Assembly (NCBI GenBank): GCA_007126835.1
Contig: SLAO01000152.1
Coordinates: 1 to 27,681 of the forward strand
DNA length: 27,681 bases
Direction: 5' to 3'
Origin: Nitriliruptorales bacterium
Lineage (GTDB): Bacteria > Actinomycetota > Nitriliruptoria > Euzebyales > Egibacteraceae
The notes below the pieces were generated by a model that saw only the letters and a list, made by a program, of their open reading frames with translations, was not told the origin of the DNA and ran no database searches. Positions 16,054-23,393 of this stretch are shown in pieces (within the stretch, counting starts at the first letter, position 1; the number at the start of each line of letters is the position of its first letter). Made by a program: the position numbers and the translations under genes.

Positions 16054-16065
16054 TACGGTACCGTA
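16054..16065 (+). promoter_or_regulatory. Palindromic operator in the acyl-CoA ligase promoter
   Basis: TACGGTACCGTA is a perfect 12-bp palindrome only 6 bases before ATG 16072. It contains a TACGGT hexamer in position for a -10 box, giving a transcript that starts at or within a few bases of the ATG, consistent with the absence of a good ribosome site. Palindromes of this type are bound by TetR-family lipid regulators in actinobacteria (general recollection, not checked). Confidence 0.55.
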
Positions 16066-16071
16066 GGTTCC

Positions 16072-17859
16072 ATGACGACAACGTGGCAGGCACAGACTCG
16101 GGAGGCGCAGGTCAGCGGGCCGCCCCTCACTGGTGAGCCGGAGGCGCACCTCCTGTCGCCCCTCTGGCACTGGGCGGAGAACGAGCCCACCCGTCCGCTG
16201 CTGGCATCATCGCAGCATGAGGGGTTCGCCGAGCACTCCGCGGCCGAGGTTCGCCGCGAGGTGCGCGACCTGGCGGCAGGGCTGATCGCGCACGGTGTGC
16301 GTCCGGGGGACCGCGTCGCGCTGCTTGCCTCCAACGGGGTGGACTGGGTCTGCGGCGACCACGGCATCCTCGCCGCGGGCGGGGTCACCGTGCCGATCTA
16401 CGACACGAGCTCGGTCGAGCAGATCACCTGGATCCTGTCCGACAGTGGCGCCAAGCTCGTGCTCGTCGAAACCGCCGCGCAGGCCGAGCTCGTCGCGGAA
16501 CTCTGCAAAGACCTGCCGGCTGAGCCCGAGGTCCTGGCGTTCGAAGCCGGCGCGAGGCAGCGTCTGCGCGAGGACGGGCGTGACCGCCTCGACGAGGTGG
16601 AGGCGAGGATCGCCGCTCTCACCGGCGACGATCTCGCCGCGCTGATCTACTCGTCGGGGACGACCGGCGAGCCGAAGGGCTGCGAGCTCACGCACGCCAA
16701 TCTCTGCGCCAACGCCCGCCAGACCGTCGAACAGGTCCCCGAGCTGTTCGGACCCGGAGCTCGCTCGCTGATCTTCCTGCCCCTCGCCCACGCGCTTGCG
16801 AGGATGCAGCTGCACGCCTCCATCGAGCAGGGGGCGCTGAGCGGTTTTCCCACGAGCATCGACCGGCTCCCCGATGAGCTGCGCGCGTTCGAACCCACTT
16901 TCATCGTCGCGGTCCCCCGGATCTTTGAGAAGGTCCGCCAGGCCGCTGGCCAGAAGGCCGCCGACCGCGGGCTGCGGCGTGTGTTCGACCGGGCCAGCGC
17001 GGTGGCGGTGCGATGGGCTGACGAACAGAAGAAGTTGCGACCCTCACCGTGGATGCGGCTGCAGCGCCGCCTGTTCGATCCGCTCGTCTACGCCAAGGTG
17101 CGCGACGCGTTCGGCGGCAAGATGACGCTGGCGATCTGTGGCGGGGCCGCCCTCCAGGCCGATCTCGGGCGGTTCTTCGACGGCGTGGGCATCACTGTCC
17201 TGCAGGGCTACGGGCTCACCGAGACCTCCCCGATCGTGTCCGGCGGGCCGGTTGGTCGCGTGGAGCACGGCACCGTCGGTCACGTCTACCCCGCGACCAC
17301 GGTGCGCGTAGCCGGCGATGGCGAGATCCTGGTCCGCGGCCCGCAGGTATTCGGCGGGTACTGGCACCAACCCGCTGCGACCGACGCGACCATCCGTGAA
17401 GGGTGGCTGCACACCGGCGACCTCGGCGCGGTGACCGACACCGGCGAGCTCGTCGTCACCGGACGGAAGAAGGACACGATTGTCACCGCCGGCGGCAAGA
17501 ACGTCGTCCCTGGGCCGCTCGAGGATCGTGTCCGTGCCCACCCGCTGGTCGACCAGTGCGTCGTCGTCGGTGACGGGCGACCGTTCGTGGGAGCGGTGTT
17601 GTTCCTCGACGGTGATGAGCTCGGAAAGCGTCGGGGCGCCGCCGGGCAGCCGGCCGACGAGGCGGCGCTGCGGGCGGAGCTCGACGCCGCCGTCGCTGCC
17701 GCTAACGCCTCGGTCTCGCGCGCGGAAGGCATCCGCGCATACCGGGTGGTGTCCGAGCAGCTGAGCATCGATAGCGGAGCGGTGACCCCGACGCAGAAGC
17801 TGCGGCGGCGTGTGGTCGAGGACCGCTTTCTCGACGAGATCGAGGCGCTGTACCGCTGA
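16072..17859 (+). CDS. Long-chain fatty-acid-CoA ligase (AMP-binding, FadD15/FAA1-like)
   Basis: A 595-residue adenylate-forming enzyme that activates long-chain fatty acids to acyl-AMP and then acyl-CoA. Motifs in order: P-loop YSSGTTGEPKG (193-203), YGLTE (380-384), GWLHTGDLG (444-452), hinge GRKKDTIV (464-471) with GGKN, and the catalytic Lys K576 in TPTQKLRRR. All key residues are present. The subfamily with a long insertion between P-loop and YGLTE and an ending in FLDEIEALYR is the bacterial/eukaryotic FAA1-like group. ATG 16072 is chosen over upstream frames because the promoter-like palindrome ends 6 bases before it; the mRNA may be leaderless. It is monocistronic and convergent with the next gene. 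Confidence 0.95.
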   Translation: MTTTWQAQTREAQVSGPPLTGEPEAHLLSPLWHWAENEPTRPLLASSQHEGFAEHSAAEVRREVRDLAAGLIAHGVRPGDRVALLASNGVDWVCGDHGILAAGGVTVPIYDTSSVEQITWILSDSGAKLVLVETAAQAELVAELCKDLPAEPEVLAFEAGARQRLREDGRDRLDEVEARIAALTGDDLAALIYSSGTTGEPKGCELTHANLCANARQTVEQVPELFGPGARSLIFLPLAHALARMQLHASIEQGALSGFPTSIDRLPDELRAFEPTFIVAVPRIFEKVRQAAGQKAADRGLRRVFDRASAVAVRWADEQKKLRPSPWMRLQRRLFDPLVYAKVRDAFGGKMTLAICGGAALQADLGRFFDGVGITVLQGYGLTETSPIVSGGPVGRVEHGTVGHVYPATTVRVAGDGEILVRGPQVFGGYWHQPAATDATIREGWLHTGDLGAVTDTGELVVTGRKKDTIVTAGGKNVVPGPLEDRVRAHPLVDQCVVVGDGRPFVGAVLFLDGDELGKRRGAAGQPADEAALRAELDAAVAAANASVSRAEGIRAYRVVSEQLSIDSGAVTPTQKLRRRVVEDRFLDEIEALYR

Positions 17860-17885
17860 CCGGCGGAACCCGACCTCGGACCGTT

Positions 17886-17906
17886 GGCGCCGGTCCCATC
17901 GGCGCC
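17886..17906. terminator. Bidirectional terminator candidate
   Basis: GGCGCCG (17886-17892) and CGGCGCC (17900-17906) form a perfect 7-bp stem with a 7-base loop, flanked by TT and GAA. It sits midway in the 88-bp gap between the convergent ligase and methyltransferase genes, the right place to end both transcripts. Confidence 0.5.
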
Positions 17907-17947
17907 GAACCGAACCCGTCGAGCCGGTCGGTGCGGCCGCGGTGCCG

Positions 17948-18580
17948 TCAGGGCTTGCGAGCGGTGACGAGGAACAGCGGGTAGTCCCGCCCGTGCTTTT
18001 CCACCACACCGCAGGAGCCAAAGGCCACGTCGACCAGCCCTGCCCCGGTGAGCAGCGATCGCAGATGCTCGCGCTCGAAACCATCGTGGCCGTCGAACTC
18101 GTCGTCGTGGAAGGAGCCGTCCTCGGCTTCCAGATCGGCGGCCGCGAGATGCCCGCCCGAGTCGAGCAGCGACGCCAGCGCGGCCACGACCTGGTCGATC
18201 TCGGGGATGTGGTGCAGGGTCATCACCGTGGCGACGAGGTCGAAGCGCTCCGAGAGCAACGGGTCGCGGAGGACGTCGAGATCCAGGACCTGGGCCCCCT
18301 CGAGGGAGCCGCCAGCGGCCGCCTTCGCTCGCAGTACCTCGAGCATCCCCGCCGAGCGGTCGGCGACCGTGACGCTGCCGACCTCGTCGCGTAGCTCGCT
18401 GCTCAGCATTCCGGTGCCCGCGCCGTACTCGAACAGCCGCGTGTCGGCCCGCAGGTCCACGGCGGCGCGGAGACACTGCGCGACTCGACGCGCCCGCTCC
18501 CACTTCTTGGGGTCGTCGTCCCAGCCCGCTGCCTTCGTGTCGAAGGGGTCCCCGGTCGGCTCTACGTCACCATCAGCCAT
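17948..18580 (-). CDS. Class I SAM-dependent methyltransferase
   Basis: A 210-residue enzyme with motif I LFEYGAGTGMLS (49-60), TVADRSAGML as motif II, and TVMTLHHIPE, where the TLHHI segment is common in small-molecule (UbiE-like) methyltransferases. The ending LFLVTARKP is typical of this subgroup. AGGAGG lies 5 bases before ATG 18580 and only 2 before the GTG at 18583, so the ATG is chosen. It is downstream of the AlkD-like and reductase genes on the same strand, 60 bases away, so a three-gene transcript is possible. Substrate unknown. Confidence 0.92.
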   Translation of the reverse strand: MADGDVEPTGDPFDTKAAGWDDDPKKWERARRVAQCLRAAVDLRADTRLFEYGAGTGMLSSELRDEVGSVTVADRSAGMLEVLRAKAAAGGSLEGAQVLDLDVLRDPLLSERFDLVATVMTLHHIPEIDQVVAALASLLDSGGHLAAADLEAEDGSFHDDEFDGHDGFEREHLRSLLTGAGLVDVAFGSCGVVEKHGRDYPLFLVTARKP

Positions 18581-18640
18581 CACTGCCTCCTGCGTGGTCG
18601 GGCCCGCCCGATCAGCCTCTCAGTCACGTAGCGCGCGACG

Positions 18641-19333
18641 CTACGACAGATACCGCTGGCGGTCTGCTGGTTCGAGCTTCTCGACCGCCAGGCGGAGGGC
18701 GGGGCGGGGCATCGCGGCCGCGTGCTCGGTCAGGAAGCTCCGCAGGGCGACGGGATCCCTGGCGCCGGCGTGTTTAAGGTAGATCCCAACCGGCTTGTGC
18801 ACCACCGGATCGCTGTCGCTGACGAGCCCAGCTGCGATGGCGAAGCCCGCGGCGAGGTCGTCGGCGTTGCCGGCGCGCACGAAATGCAACGGCGCGGTGA
18901 TCGCGGTCCGTCGCTCGAGTGGCTCGGACGAGGCGGCCAGGGCGTGCAGCGGTGCGGGTGACTGGCCCGCGAGATGCCCGCCAACCACCCGGGGCGCGCC
19001 GCGATCGACCATGTCCCAAGTGGTGATGCGGTCGTGGCGGTCGAGATACGCCTCGTAGAGCTCTCGGCGCGTCGCGTCGGTCAGCCGGCGGCGAGCAAGG
19101 AAGTCCAGGATGCACATCGCGGCCATCCGGGGCTCGTACGCGGGATGGTCCAGCAGCCGGTGGACCTCGGCCAAGGGCAGGTCGGTGTTGGCCTTTGCCA
19201 GGTCGAACAGGTCGCGCATGCGCACCCCGAAGGCCTCCTCATCCGGTGCGAGGCGCTTGCGCACCTTCGCGACCTCGGCCTGGGACCCGAGGGCCTCGAG
19301 CTGGCTGACGATCGCCGTTGCCTGTGCGTTCAC
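18641..19333 (-). CDS. DNA alkylation repair protein (AlkD-like HEAT-repeat glycosylase)
   Basis: A 230-residue all-helical protein. VRKRLAPDEEAFGVRMRDLFDLAKA (24-48) is the entry signature of the DNA alkylation repair family, and TWDMVDRGAPRVVG (105-118) carries the W106/D107/D110 pattern that in AlkD provides the aromatic wall and catalytic Asp. Such enzymes excise positively charged alkylated bases such as 3- and 7-methylpurines. The start is GTG 19333, which overlaps the stop of the reductase gene by 4 bases (GTGA), so the two are translationally coupled; a longer frame would run through the reductase gene. Activity is inferred from the conserved Asp. Confidence 0.85.
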   Translation of the reverse strand: MNAQATAIVSQLEALGSQAEVAKVRKRLAPDEEAFGVRMRDLFDLAKANTDLPLAEVHRLLDHPAYEPRMAAMCILDFLARRRLTDATRRELYEAYLDRHDRITTWDMVDRGAPRVVGGHLAGQSPAPLHALAASSEPLERRTAITAPLHFVRAGNADDLAAGFAIAAGLVSDSDPVVHKPVGIYLKHAGARDPVALRSFLTEHAAAMPRPALRLAVEKLEPADRQRYLS

Positions 19334-19941
19334 TCGAGGGCGAACGAGCCGGTCTCGAAGTCGCCGGCTGGCTCGTAGGTGGCCATCACGACGCCGGTGG
19401 TGGAGATCGCGTGGTCGACCAGCCGAAGCCCGGAGGGGATCGTGCCGCCTGCGAACAGGCGCTTGCCCGATCCGATGACGAGGGGGAAGACCCACAGGCG
19501 GAAGCGGTCGACGAGCCCGTGGCGCAGCAGGGTCTGCACGAGGTTCCCGCTGCCGTGCACTTGTAGCTCCGGACCGTTGTCAGCCTTCAGCGCTGCGACG
19601 GCGTCGGCCACCGGCTCGTCGAGCAGCACCGAGTTGGCCCAACCCAGGGTTGGTCGTCCGCGCGAGGCGACGTGCTTGATGGCGTCGTTCAACGGCTTGG
19701 CCCCGTCGTCCTCGGAGGCGTGGGGCCAGTGGGCGGCGAAGATGTCGTAGGTCCTGCGTCCAAGCACGAGGTCGAACGGGGTCCCCATCGCCTGGTCCAT
19801 CGCCTCGCCCATGGCCTGGTCCCAGTAGTTGACGGACCAGCCGCCGTGCGCGAAGCCGCCGCTGTCGTCCTCGCCGGGCCCGCCGGGCGCCTGCATGACG
19901 CCGTCGAGGGTCAGAAACGTCTGCACTACCAGTTCTCGCAT
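19330..19941 (-). CDS. Dihydrofolate reductase family (RibD C-terminal-like) reductase
   Basis: A 203-residue protein with the RibD_C/DHFR-like fold: LTLDGVMQAPGG near the N-terminus, VLGRRTYDIFAAHWP (NADPH-binding region), and VHGSGNLVQTLLRHGLVD, followed by the C-terminal LWVFPLVIGSGKRLF. Proteins of this small stand-alone type are widespread in actinobacteria and their substrates are mostly unknown; they bind NADPH. ATG 19941 has a GGAGAGGA site upstream, and the longer frame has no support. The gene is divergent from the TetR gene at 20229 across 287 bp, and is coupled to the AlkD-like gene by a GTGA overlap, an unusual pairing of reductase and DNA repair. Confidence 0.9.
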   Translation of the reverse strand: MRELVVQTFLTLDGVMQAPGGPGEDDSGGFAHGGWSVNYWDQAMGEAMDQAMGTPFDLVLGRRTYDIFAAHWPHASEDDGAKPLNDAIKHVASRGRPTLGWANSVLLDEPVADAVAALKADNGPELQVHGSGNLVQTLLRHGLVDRFRLWVFPLVIGSGKRLFAGGTIPSGLRLVDHAISTTGVVMATYEPAGDFETGSFALE

Positions 19942-20160
19942 CTTGCGTGTCCTCTCCCGAAGGCGCTCGTTCGCCGAGCCCGAGACGGCCGTTCTCTTGG
20001 CTTCAGACTGCGCGGAGCACGCAGACTCATCGCCCAAGGTGCGTGGCCGGTGCCGTGGTGCGTTTGGCCGGATCTCGTCAGGTCGCGCAGGGTCCGCCGC
20101 GCTCTGCTTCGCGGCCACTGGGGCAGGGCAGGGGACACAAGCTGGCGAGCCGTTCAGATG

Positions 20161-20200
20161 TTGACAGGGGTTGTGGATGTAGGTAATCTAACAGCGTTAG
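20161..20200 (+). promoter_or_regulatory. Promoter and operator of the TetR/mycothiol-enzyme operon
   Basis: TTGACA (20161-20166) and TAATCT (20184-20189) are separated by exactly 17 bases, a strong housekeeping-type promoter. CTAAC-AGC-GTTAG (20188-20200), a perfect 5-bp dyad, overlaps the -10 box and the expected start site. This arrangement implies autorepression by the TetR protein encoded next. Confidence 0.75.
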
Positions 20201-20228
20201 CAGAATCTTTCAGTGATAGGAATAGCCA

Positions 20229-20831
20229 GTGTCGACGTCCACCCCCACCCCGGTGCGGGAGCGGCGGCGCCAGCAGACACGGGCGGAGATCCTGGAGGCG
20301 GCCTGGCGACTGGCCGAGCGCGACGGGATCGCCGGCTTGTCGCTGCGGGAGCTCGCCGGCGAAGTGGGGATGCGGGCGCCGTCGCTGTACACCTACTTCG
20401 ACAGCAAGGCGGCGATCTACGACGCGATGTTCGCTCAGGGCTACCGCGAGCTCGACGCCGTGGATACGGATCTCGAGCTCGATCCGGGCGATGCGGTCGG
20501 GACGCTGGAGCGCAGTCTCGAGGCGTTCGTGGACTTCTGCTGTGCATCGGTGGCGCGGTTTCAGCTGATGTTCACGGCGGCGGTGCCGGGGTGGGAGCCC
20601 TCGCCCGAGGCCTATGCGGCGTCGGTGGCCTCGTACGAGCGCTCGGTCGAGGGGCTCGCGCGGCTCGGCATTGAGGACCCGCGCCATTTCGACCTGCTGA
20701 CCGGCCTGTACTCCGGGCTGGCCTCGCAGCAGTTGGCCAACGACCCCGGCGGGGATCGTTGGCGCCGGCTGAGTCGTGAGGCCGCTGAGATGTACGTCAC
20801 GCACGTCACGCAAGGAAGGAGGGGGGCATGA
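20229..20831 (+). CDS. TetR family regulator (WHG-type C-terminal domain)
   Basis: A 200-residue repressor with the helix-turn-helix LSLRELAGEVGMRAPSLYTYF at about residues 37-57 and a C-terminal domain of the type found in WHG-domain TetR proteins (RFQLMFTAAVPGWEPSPEAY). GTG 20229 follows AGGAA (20218-20222) by 6 bases. Its stop overlaps the next start as ATGA, so repressor and mycothiol-dependent enzyme are made together from the promoter at 20161, whose -10 box overlaps a small palindrome. A self-regulated detoxification-type operon is the likely role; the inducer is unknown. Confidence 0.93.
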   Translation: MSTSTPTPVRERRRQQTRAEILEAAWRLAERDGIAGLSLRELAGEVGMRAPSLYTYFDSKAAIYDAMFAQGYRELDAVDTDLELDPGDAVGTLERSLEAFVDFCCASVARFQLMFTAAVPGWEPSPEAYAASVASYERSVEGLARLGIEDPRHFDLLTGLYSGLASQQLANDPGGDRWRRLSREAAEMYVTHVTQGRRGA

Positions 20832-21607
20832 GCGTGGAGACGACCCGCTCGGTGGAGCAGATCCGTCGGATCTCCCGAGCCACCGACGCCCGCGAAGTTG
20901 CGCTCGGGGCCTACGAGCGACTGCTCGAGCTGCTGGAGAGGTTAGAACCCGAGGAGTGGCGCGCGCCGACCGAGTGTTCAAGGTGGGACGTGGCGGCGAT
21001 GGTGGGCCATCTCATCGGCGCGGGCAAGGCCGGCGCGTCTCTGCGCGAAGCGGCGCGCCAGGAGTGGTGGGCCAAGCGTCACGCCCACGAGTTCGACGGC
21101 AACAGCCTCGACGCGACGAACGAGCTGCAGGTGCGCGACCACGTTGCCCTGTCGCCAGAGGAGCGCATCGCCGAGCTCCGCCGCGTGGCGCCTGCCGCAG
21201 TGCGGGGCCGGATGCGCCTGCCGCGCCCGCTGCGCCGCATCCAGCTGCGCCTCGACCAGGGCGGCTCGAACGCTGTGGGCATGCCAACCACGCTGTCGCT
21301 TGGCCACACGATGGATGTGATCTACACCCGCGACGTGTGGCTGCACCGCGTCGACATCGCCCGCGCGACCGGTCGGCCGGTCGGCCTCGACGGTGACTCG
21401 GACCGACGCGTCGTCGAGGACGTGGTGGCCGAGTGGGCCGAACGCCACGGTCGACCGTTCCACCTGACGTTGCATGGTCCGGCAGGCGGAGCGTTCCACC
21501 AAGGCCAGGACGGGCCGCACCTCGAGTTCGACCCGATCGAGTTCTGCCGCATCTTGTCCGGCCGCGCACCGGCCGAGGGCCTGATGGCCACCCGCGTGCT
21601 GTTCTGA
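20828..21607 (+). CDS. Maleylpyruvate isomerase family mycothiol-dependent enzyme
   Basis: A 259-residue protein with the DinB/MDMPI four-helix fold. The N-terminal signature WRAPTECSRWDVAAMVGHLIG carries metal ligand H61, and TRDVWLHRVDIARATG carries D169 and H173, occupying the positions of the Glu and His ligands in the family (E-x3-H); here Asp replaces Glu. The family includes mycothiol-dependent maleylpyruvate isomerase and many uncharacterised thiol transferases. It is coupled to the TetR gene by an ATGA overlap. The substrate is unlikely to be maleylpyruvate, because no gentisate-pathway genes are nearby. Confidence 0.88.
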   Translation: MSVETTRSVEQIRRISRATDAREVALGAYERLLELLERLEPEEWRAPTECSRWDVAAMVGHLIGAGKAGASLREAARQEWWAKRHAHEFDGNSLDATNELQVRDHVALSPEERIAELRRVAPAAVRGRMRLPRPLRRIQLRLDQGGSNAVGMPTTLSLGHTMDVIYTRDVWLHRVDIARATGRPVGLDGDSDRRVVEDVVAEWAERHGRPFHLTLHGPAGGAFHQGQDGPHLEFDPIEFCRILSGRAPAEGLMATRVLF

Positions 21608-21675
21608 GAGGCGCCCGCGCGACGATGGGCGTCGGCTGGCTGCTCAACTGCAGCGGGGTCGGGAGTGCGCCGGCG

Positions 21676-21758
21676 CCCCGGGGTCGCCCGCGGTGGGTCG
21701 CCCCGGGGTTACCCACGGTGGATCGTCCCGGGGTTACCCACGGCGGGTCGCCCCGGGG
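21676..21758. repeat. Three-copy 25-26 bp tandem repeat
   Basis: Units start at about 21676, 21701 and 21727, each running from CCCGGGG through a central CCCACGG or CCCGCGG to GGTCG or GATCG. A partial fourth begins at 21752 as CCCGGGG. Copies 2 and 3 share CCCGGGGTTACCCACGG. The period (25, then 26) is not a codon multiple and no frame is conserved, so this is a non-coding minisatellite. Confidence 0.7.
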
Positions 21759-21858
21759 GGATAAGGTCAGCCCGGGGGTGTGACGTGCCCGGGGGGTGGC
21801 CACGCGGTGAGACCATCACAAACCGGGCTATACCACCCTTCCCAGTGAGCGGTTTGGT

Positions 21859-21910
21859 GCACGACGTTGCGATTGCGACGTCCCTGGGAGTCGCAATCGC
21901 AACGTCGTGC
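21859..21910. repeat. 52-bp near-perfect palindrome
   Basis: The 21-base arm at 21859-21879 (GCACGACG...TTGCGAC) is repeated without a mismatch in inverted orientation at 21890-21910 (GTCGCAAT...CGTCGTGC). The 10-base centre, GTCCCTGGGA, itself contains TCCC/GGGA. As RNA it would make an extremely stable stem. There is no T-tract after it. It lies between two plus-strand genes. Confidence 0.95.
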
Positions 21911-22077
21911 TGGAATCACCCCCAGTCGCCCCTGCCGACTCCCAACGAGGTCCCCGATCCGGCGTTTCGGACTTCCGCCTCGCGAGAGCATCCGGCACGA
22001 TGGAGGAAGCGGACCCGAGGGCAGGAACGAGCCGCCGTCGAGCACGACCGGCCGGCCGCAAGACTCGCGAGGTGGCT

Positions 22078-22665
22078 GTGACCATCGAGATCGCACCGGC
22101 GACGGATCGGTTCGACGACGTCGCCGTCATGCTGGGGCCCAAGAATCCGGAGTCCTCGGTGTGCTGGTGCCTGAGCCATCGGCTCGACTCGAAGACGAAC
22201 AGGCAGTTGGTCGGTCCCGCCCGGGGGAAGTACGTCAAAACGCTCTGCGGTCGCGACCGCGGTCCCGGCGTGCTGGCGTACGACGACGGCGAAGTTGCTG
22301 GATGGGCCGCCGTGGCGCCTCGGTCAGAGCTGCCCTTCGCGCGATCGCGCAAGATCCCACACGTCGACGACCTTCCTGTGTGGTCGGTGTGGTGCATCCG
22401 CGTGCGGCCGGGTCACCGTGGCAAGGGGATCTCCCATCATCTGCTCGCCGGCGCCGTGGCGTACGCGCGTTCCAACGGCGCCCCAGCCGTCGAGGGCTAC
22501 CCCGTGGACAACCAGGGCGAGAAGGTCGATCAGACCATGGCGTACGTCGGCACCCGAGGGCTCTTCGAGCGGGCCGGCTTCGCCAAGGCGGCCGACACGC
22601 AGTCGGTGTCCGGCGGCTTTCCCAGGGTGCTCATGCGGTTGCACCTCCCCGCCGACACGTCGTGA
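22078..22665 (+). CDS. GNAT family N-acetyltransferase
   Basis: A 195-residue acetyltransferase-fold protein. The acetyl-CoA pyrophosphate loop is R110-PGHRGKG (110-116), preceded by the beta-strand VWSVWCIRV and followed by HHLLAGAVAYA; the C-terminal part GLFERAGFAKAA is the usual last helix and strand. A YPVDNQG segment and Trp/Cys-rich N-terminus (VCWCLSHRL) mark a common actinobacterial subgroup of unknown substrate. GTG 22078 has GAGG 5 bases upstream; ATG 22000 and longer frames would start near or inside the palindrome region. Monocistronic as far as can be seen. Confidence 0.88.
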   Translation: MTIEIAPATDRFDDVAVMLGPKNPESSVCWCLSHRLDSKTNRQLVGPARGKYVKTLCGRDRGPGVLAYDDGEVAGWAAVAPRSELPFARSRKIPHVDDLPVWSVWCIRVRPGHRGKGISHHLLAGAVAYARSNGAPAVEGYPVDNQGEKVDQTMAYVGTRGLFERAGFAKAADTQSVSGGFPRVLMRLHLPADTS

Positions 22666-22823
22666 CGCGACGGCCCTCGACGAGGGAGCGGCCGAGTGGA
22701 TGACATCGCAGGGCGATCGCTTCGCCCCGTTTCGCCAGTGGTGGGGGCACGGGCGGCCCCTACGATGTCCAAGGGGAGACGCACGGACGCGAGACGATCG
22801 CCGGTGCGTTTCGAGCGTTCCTG

Positions 22824-23145
22824 GTGGTCGTGCCGCGCTGGCACGGACCAGAGACGTGGGTCGCGGCCTGGGCGCGTACGGGCTGCAGGCGGCCATTGCC
22901 GAATGTCACGCAGTCGCGCCGCCGGTCGAGGACACCGACAGGCAGCGCATCGTGGCGGTGTACGAGGCCTCGGGCGAGTGGCACCTTCGCCGGTGGTCGA
23001 CCTCAACGGGGCGGTCGCCCGGTCGATGGCGCGGGACCGGCCGCCGCCCTTCGCGTTGTCGACGACCTCGCTGCCGACGATCGGCTCAACGGCTCGCACC
23101 TGTTGCCAAACCCACAGGTGCGCGCTCTGCACCGACGCAGTTGGT
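22824..23145 (+). pseudogene. Remnant of an ECF42-type sigma factor (C-terminal part, frameshifted)
   Basis: Three reading frames each hold consecutive pieces of the conserved C-terminal region of ECF42/DUF6596 sigma factors. First GAYGLQAAIAECHAVAPPVEDTDRQRIVAVYEA (22877-22975; family form GPYQLQAAIAACHA), then PSPVVDLNGAVARSMA (22985-23032; family form PSPVVALNRAVAVAM), then GPAAALRVVDDLAADDRLNGSHLLPN (family form GPAAGL...YHLLPA, to about 23115). At least two frameshifts are needed to join them, and no N-terminal sigma domains are present before it. So it is a decayed fragment, not a functional gene. The family match is from memory of the pattern and should be confirmed by alignment. Confidence 0.7.
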
Positions 23146-23153
23146 CGCCAGGG

Positions 23154-23393
23154 TCAGGCGCTGCGCTCCTGGTCGCTGATTCGTGGGAACGGCTCGATGG
23201 AGAACACGACCTCCACGGGCAGGTCGAAGAACTCCGCAATGCGCAGGGCGAGATGCAAGCTCGGGCTGTACTCGCCGCGCTCGAGGTAGCCGATGGTCTG
23301 GTAGTGCACGCCCAGGGCATCGGCCAGCTGGCGGCGGGTGACGCCCTGCTCAGCGCGAAGCAGGGCGATGCGGTTGTGGACGGTGTCTGTCAT
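23154..23393 (-). CDS. XRE/Cro-type helix-turn-helix regulator
   Basis: A 79-residue single-domain DNA-binding protein: NRIALLRAEQGVTRRQLADALGVHYQTIGYLERGEYSPSL is a clear HTH_3 fold, close to the YozG-like small regulators (LRAEQG..QLAD.LGV..QTI..LE.G.Y.PSL). ATG 23393 overlaps the stop of the upstream permease gene (ATGA), so it is the last gene of the ABC-transporter operon. Small XRE proteins with this placement commonly control their own operon; a candidate operator lies at 25243-25279. Confidence 0.93.
   Translation of the reverse strand: MTDTVHNRIALLRAEQGVTRRQLADALGVHYQTIGYLERGEYSPSLHLALRIAEFFDLPVEVVFSIEPFPRISDQERSA

Larger units (their letters stand above)
21608..22077. other. 470-bp intergenic stretch with repeats and a long palindrome
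   Basis: No gene is supported. The left half holds C/G-rich tandem repeats (21676 onward) and the right half a very long inverted repeat (21859-21910), both listed separately. Between them is a third dyad, CAAACCG (21819-21825) with CGGTTTG (21850-21856), enclosing a TATACC that could be a -10 box for the GNAT gene. Confidence 0.6.

Noticed and set aside
15800..16071. Possible gene fragment before the acyl-CoA ligase (minus-strand frame with ADEIAVAAVVNVAAAHQHP, and a plus-strand extension of the ligase)
   Set aside because: Part of it looks protein-like, but I recognise no family, it would need a frameshift, and the promoter-like palindrome at 16054 argues against the ligase extension.
21676..21910. 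CRISPR-like array
   Set aside because: The tandem units are contiguous with no spacers, and the long palindrome is a single inverted pair; no cas genes are present.
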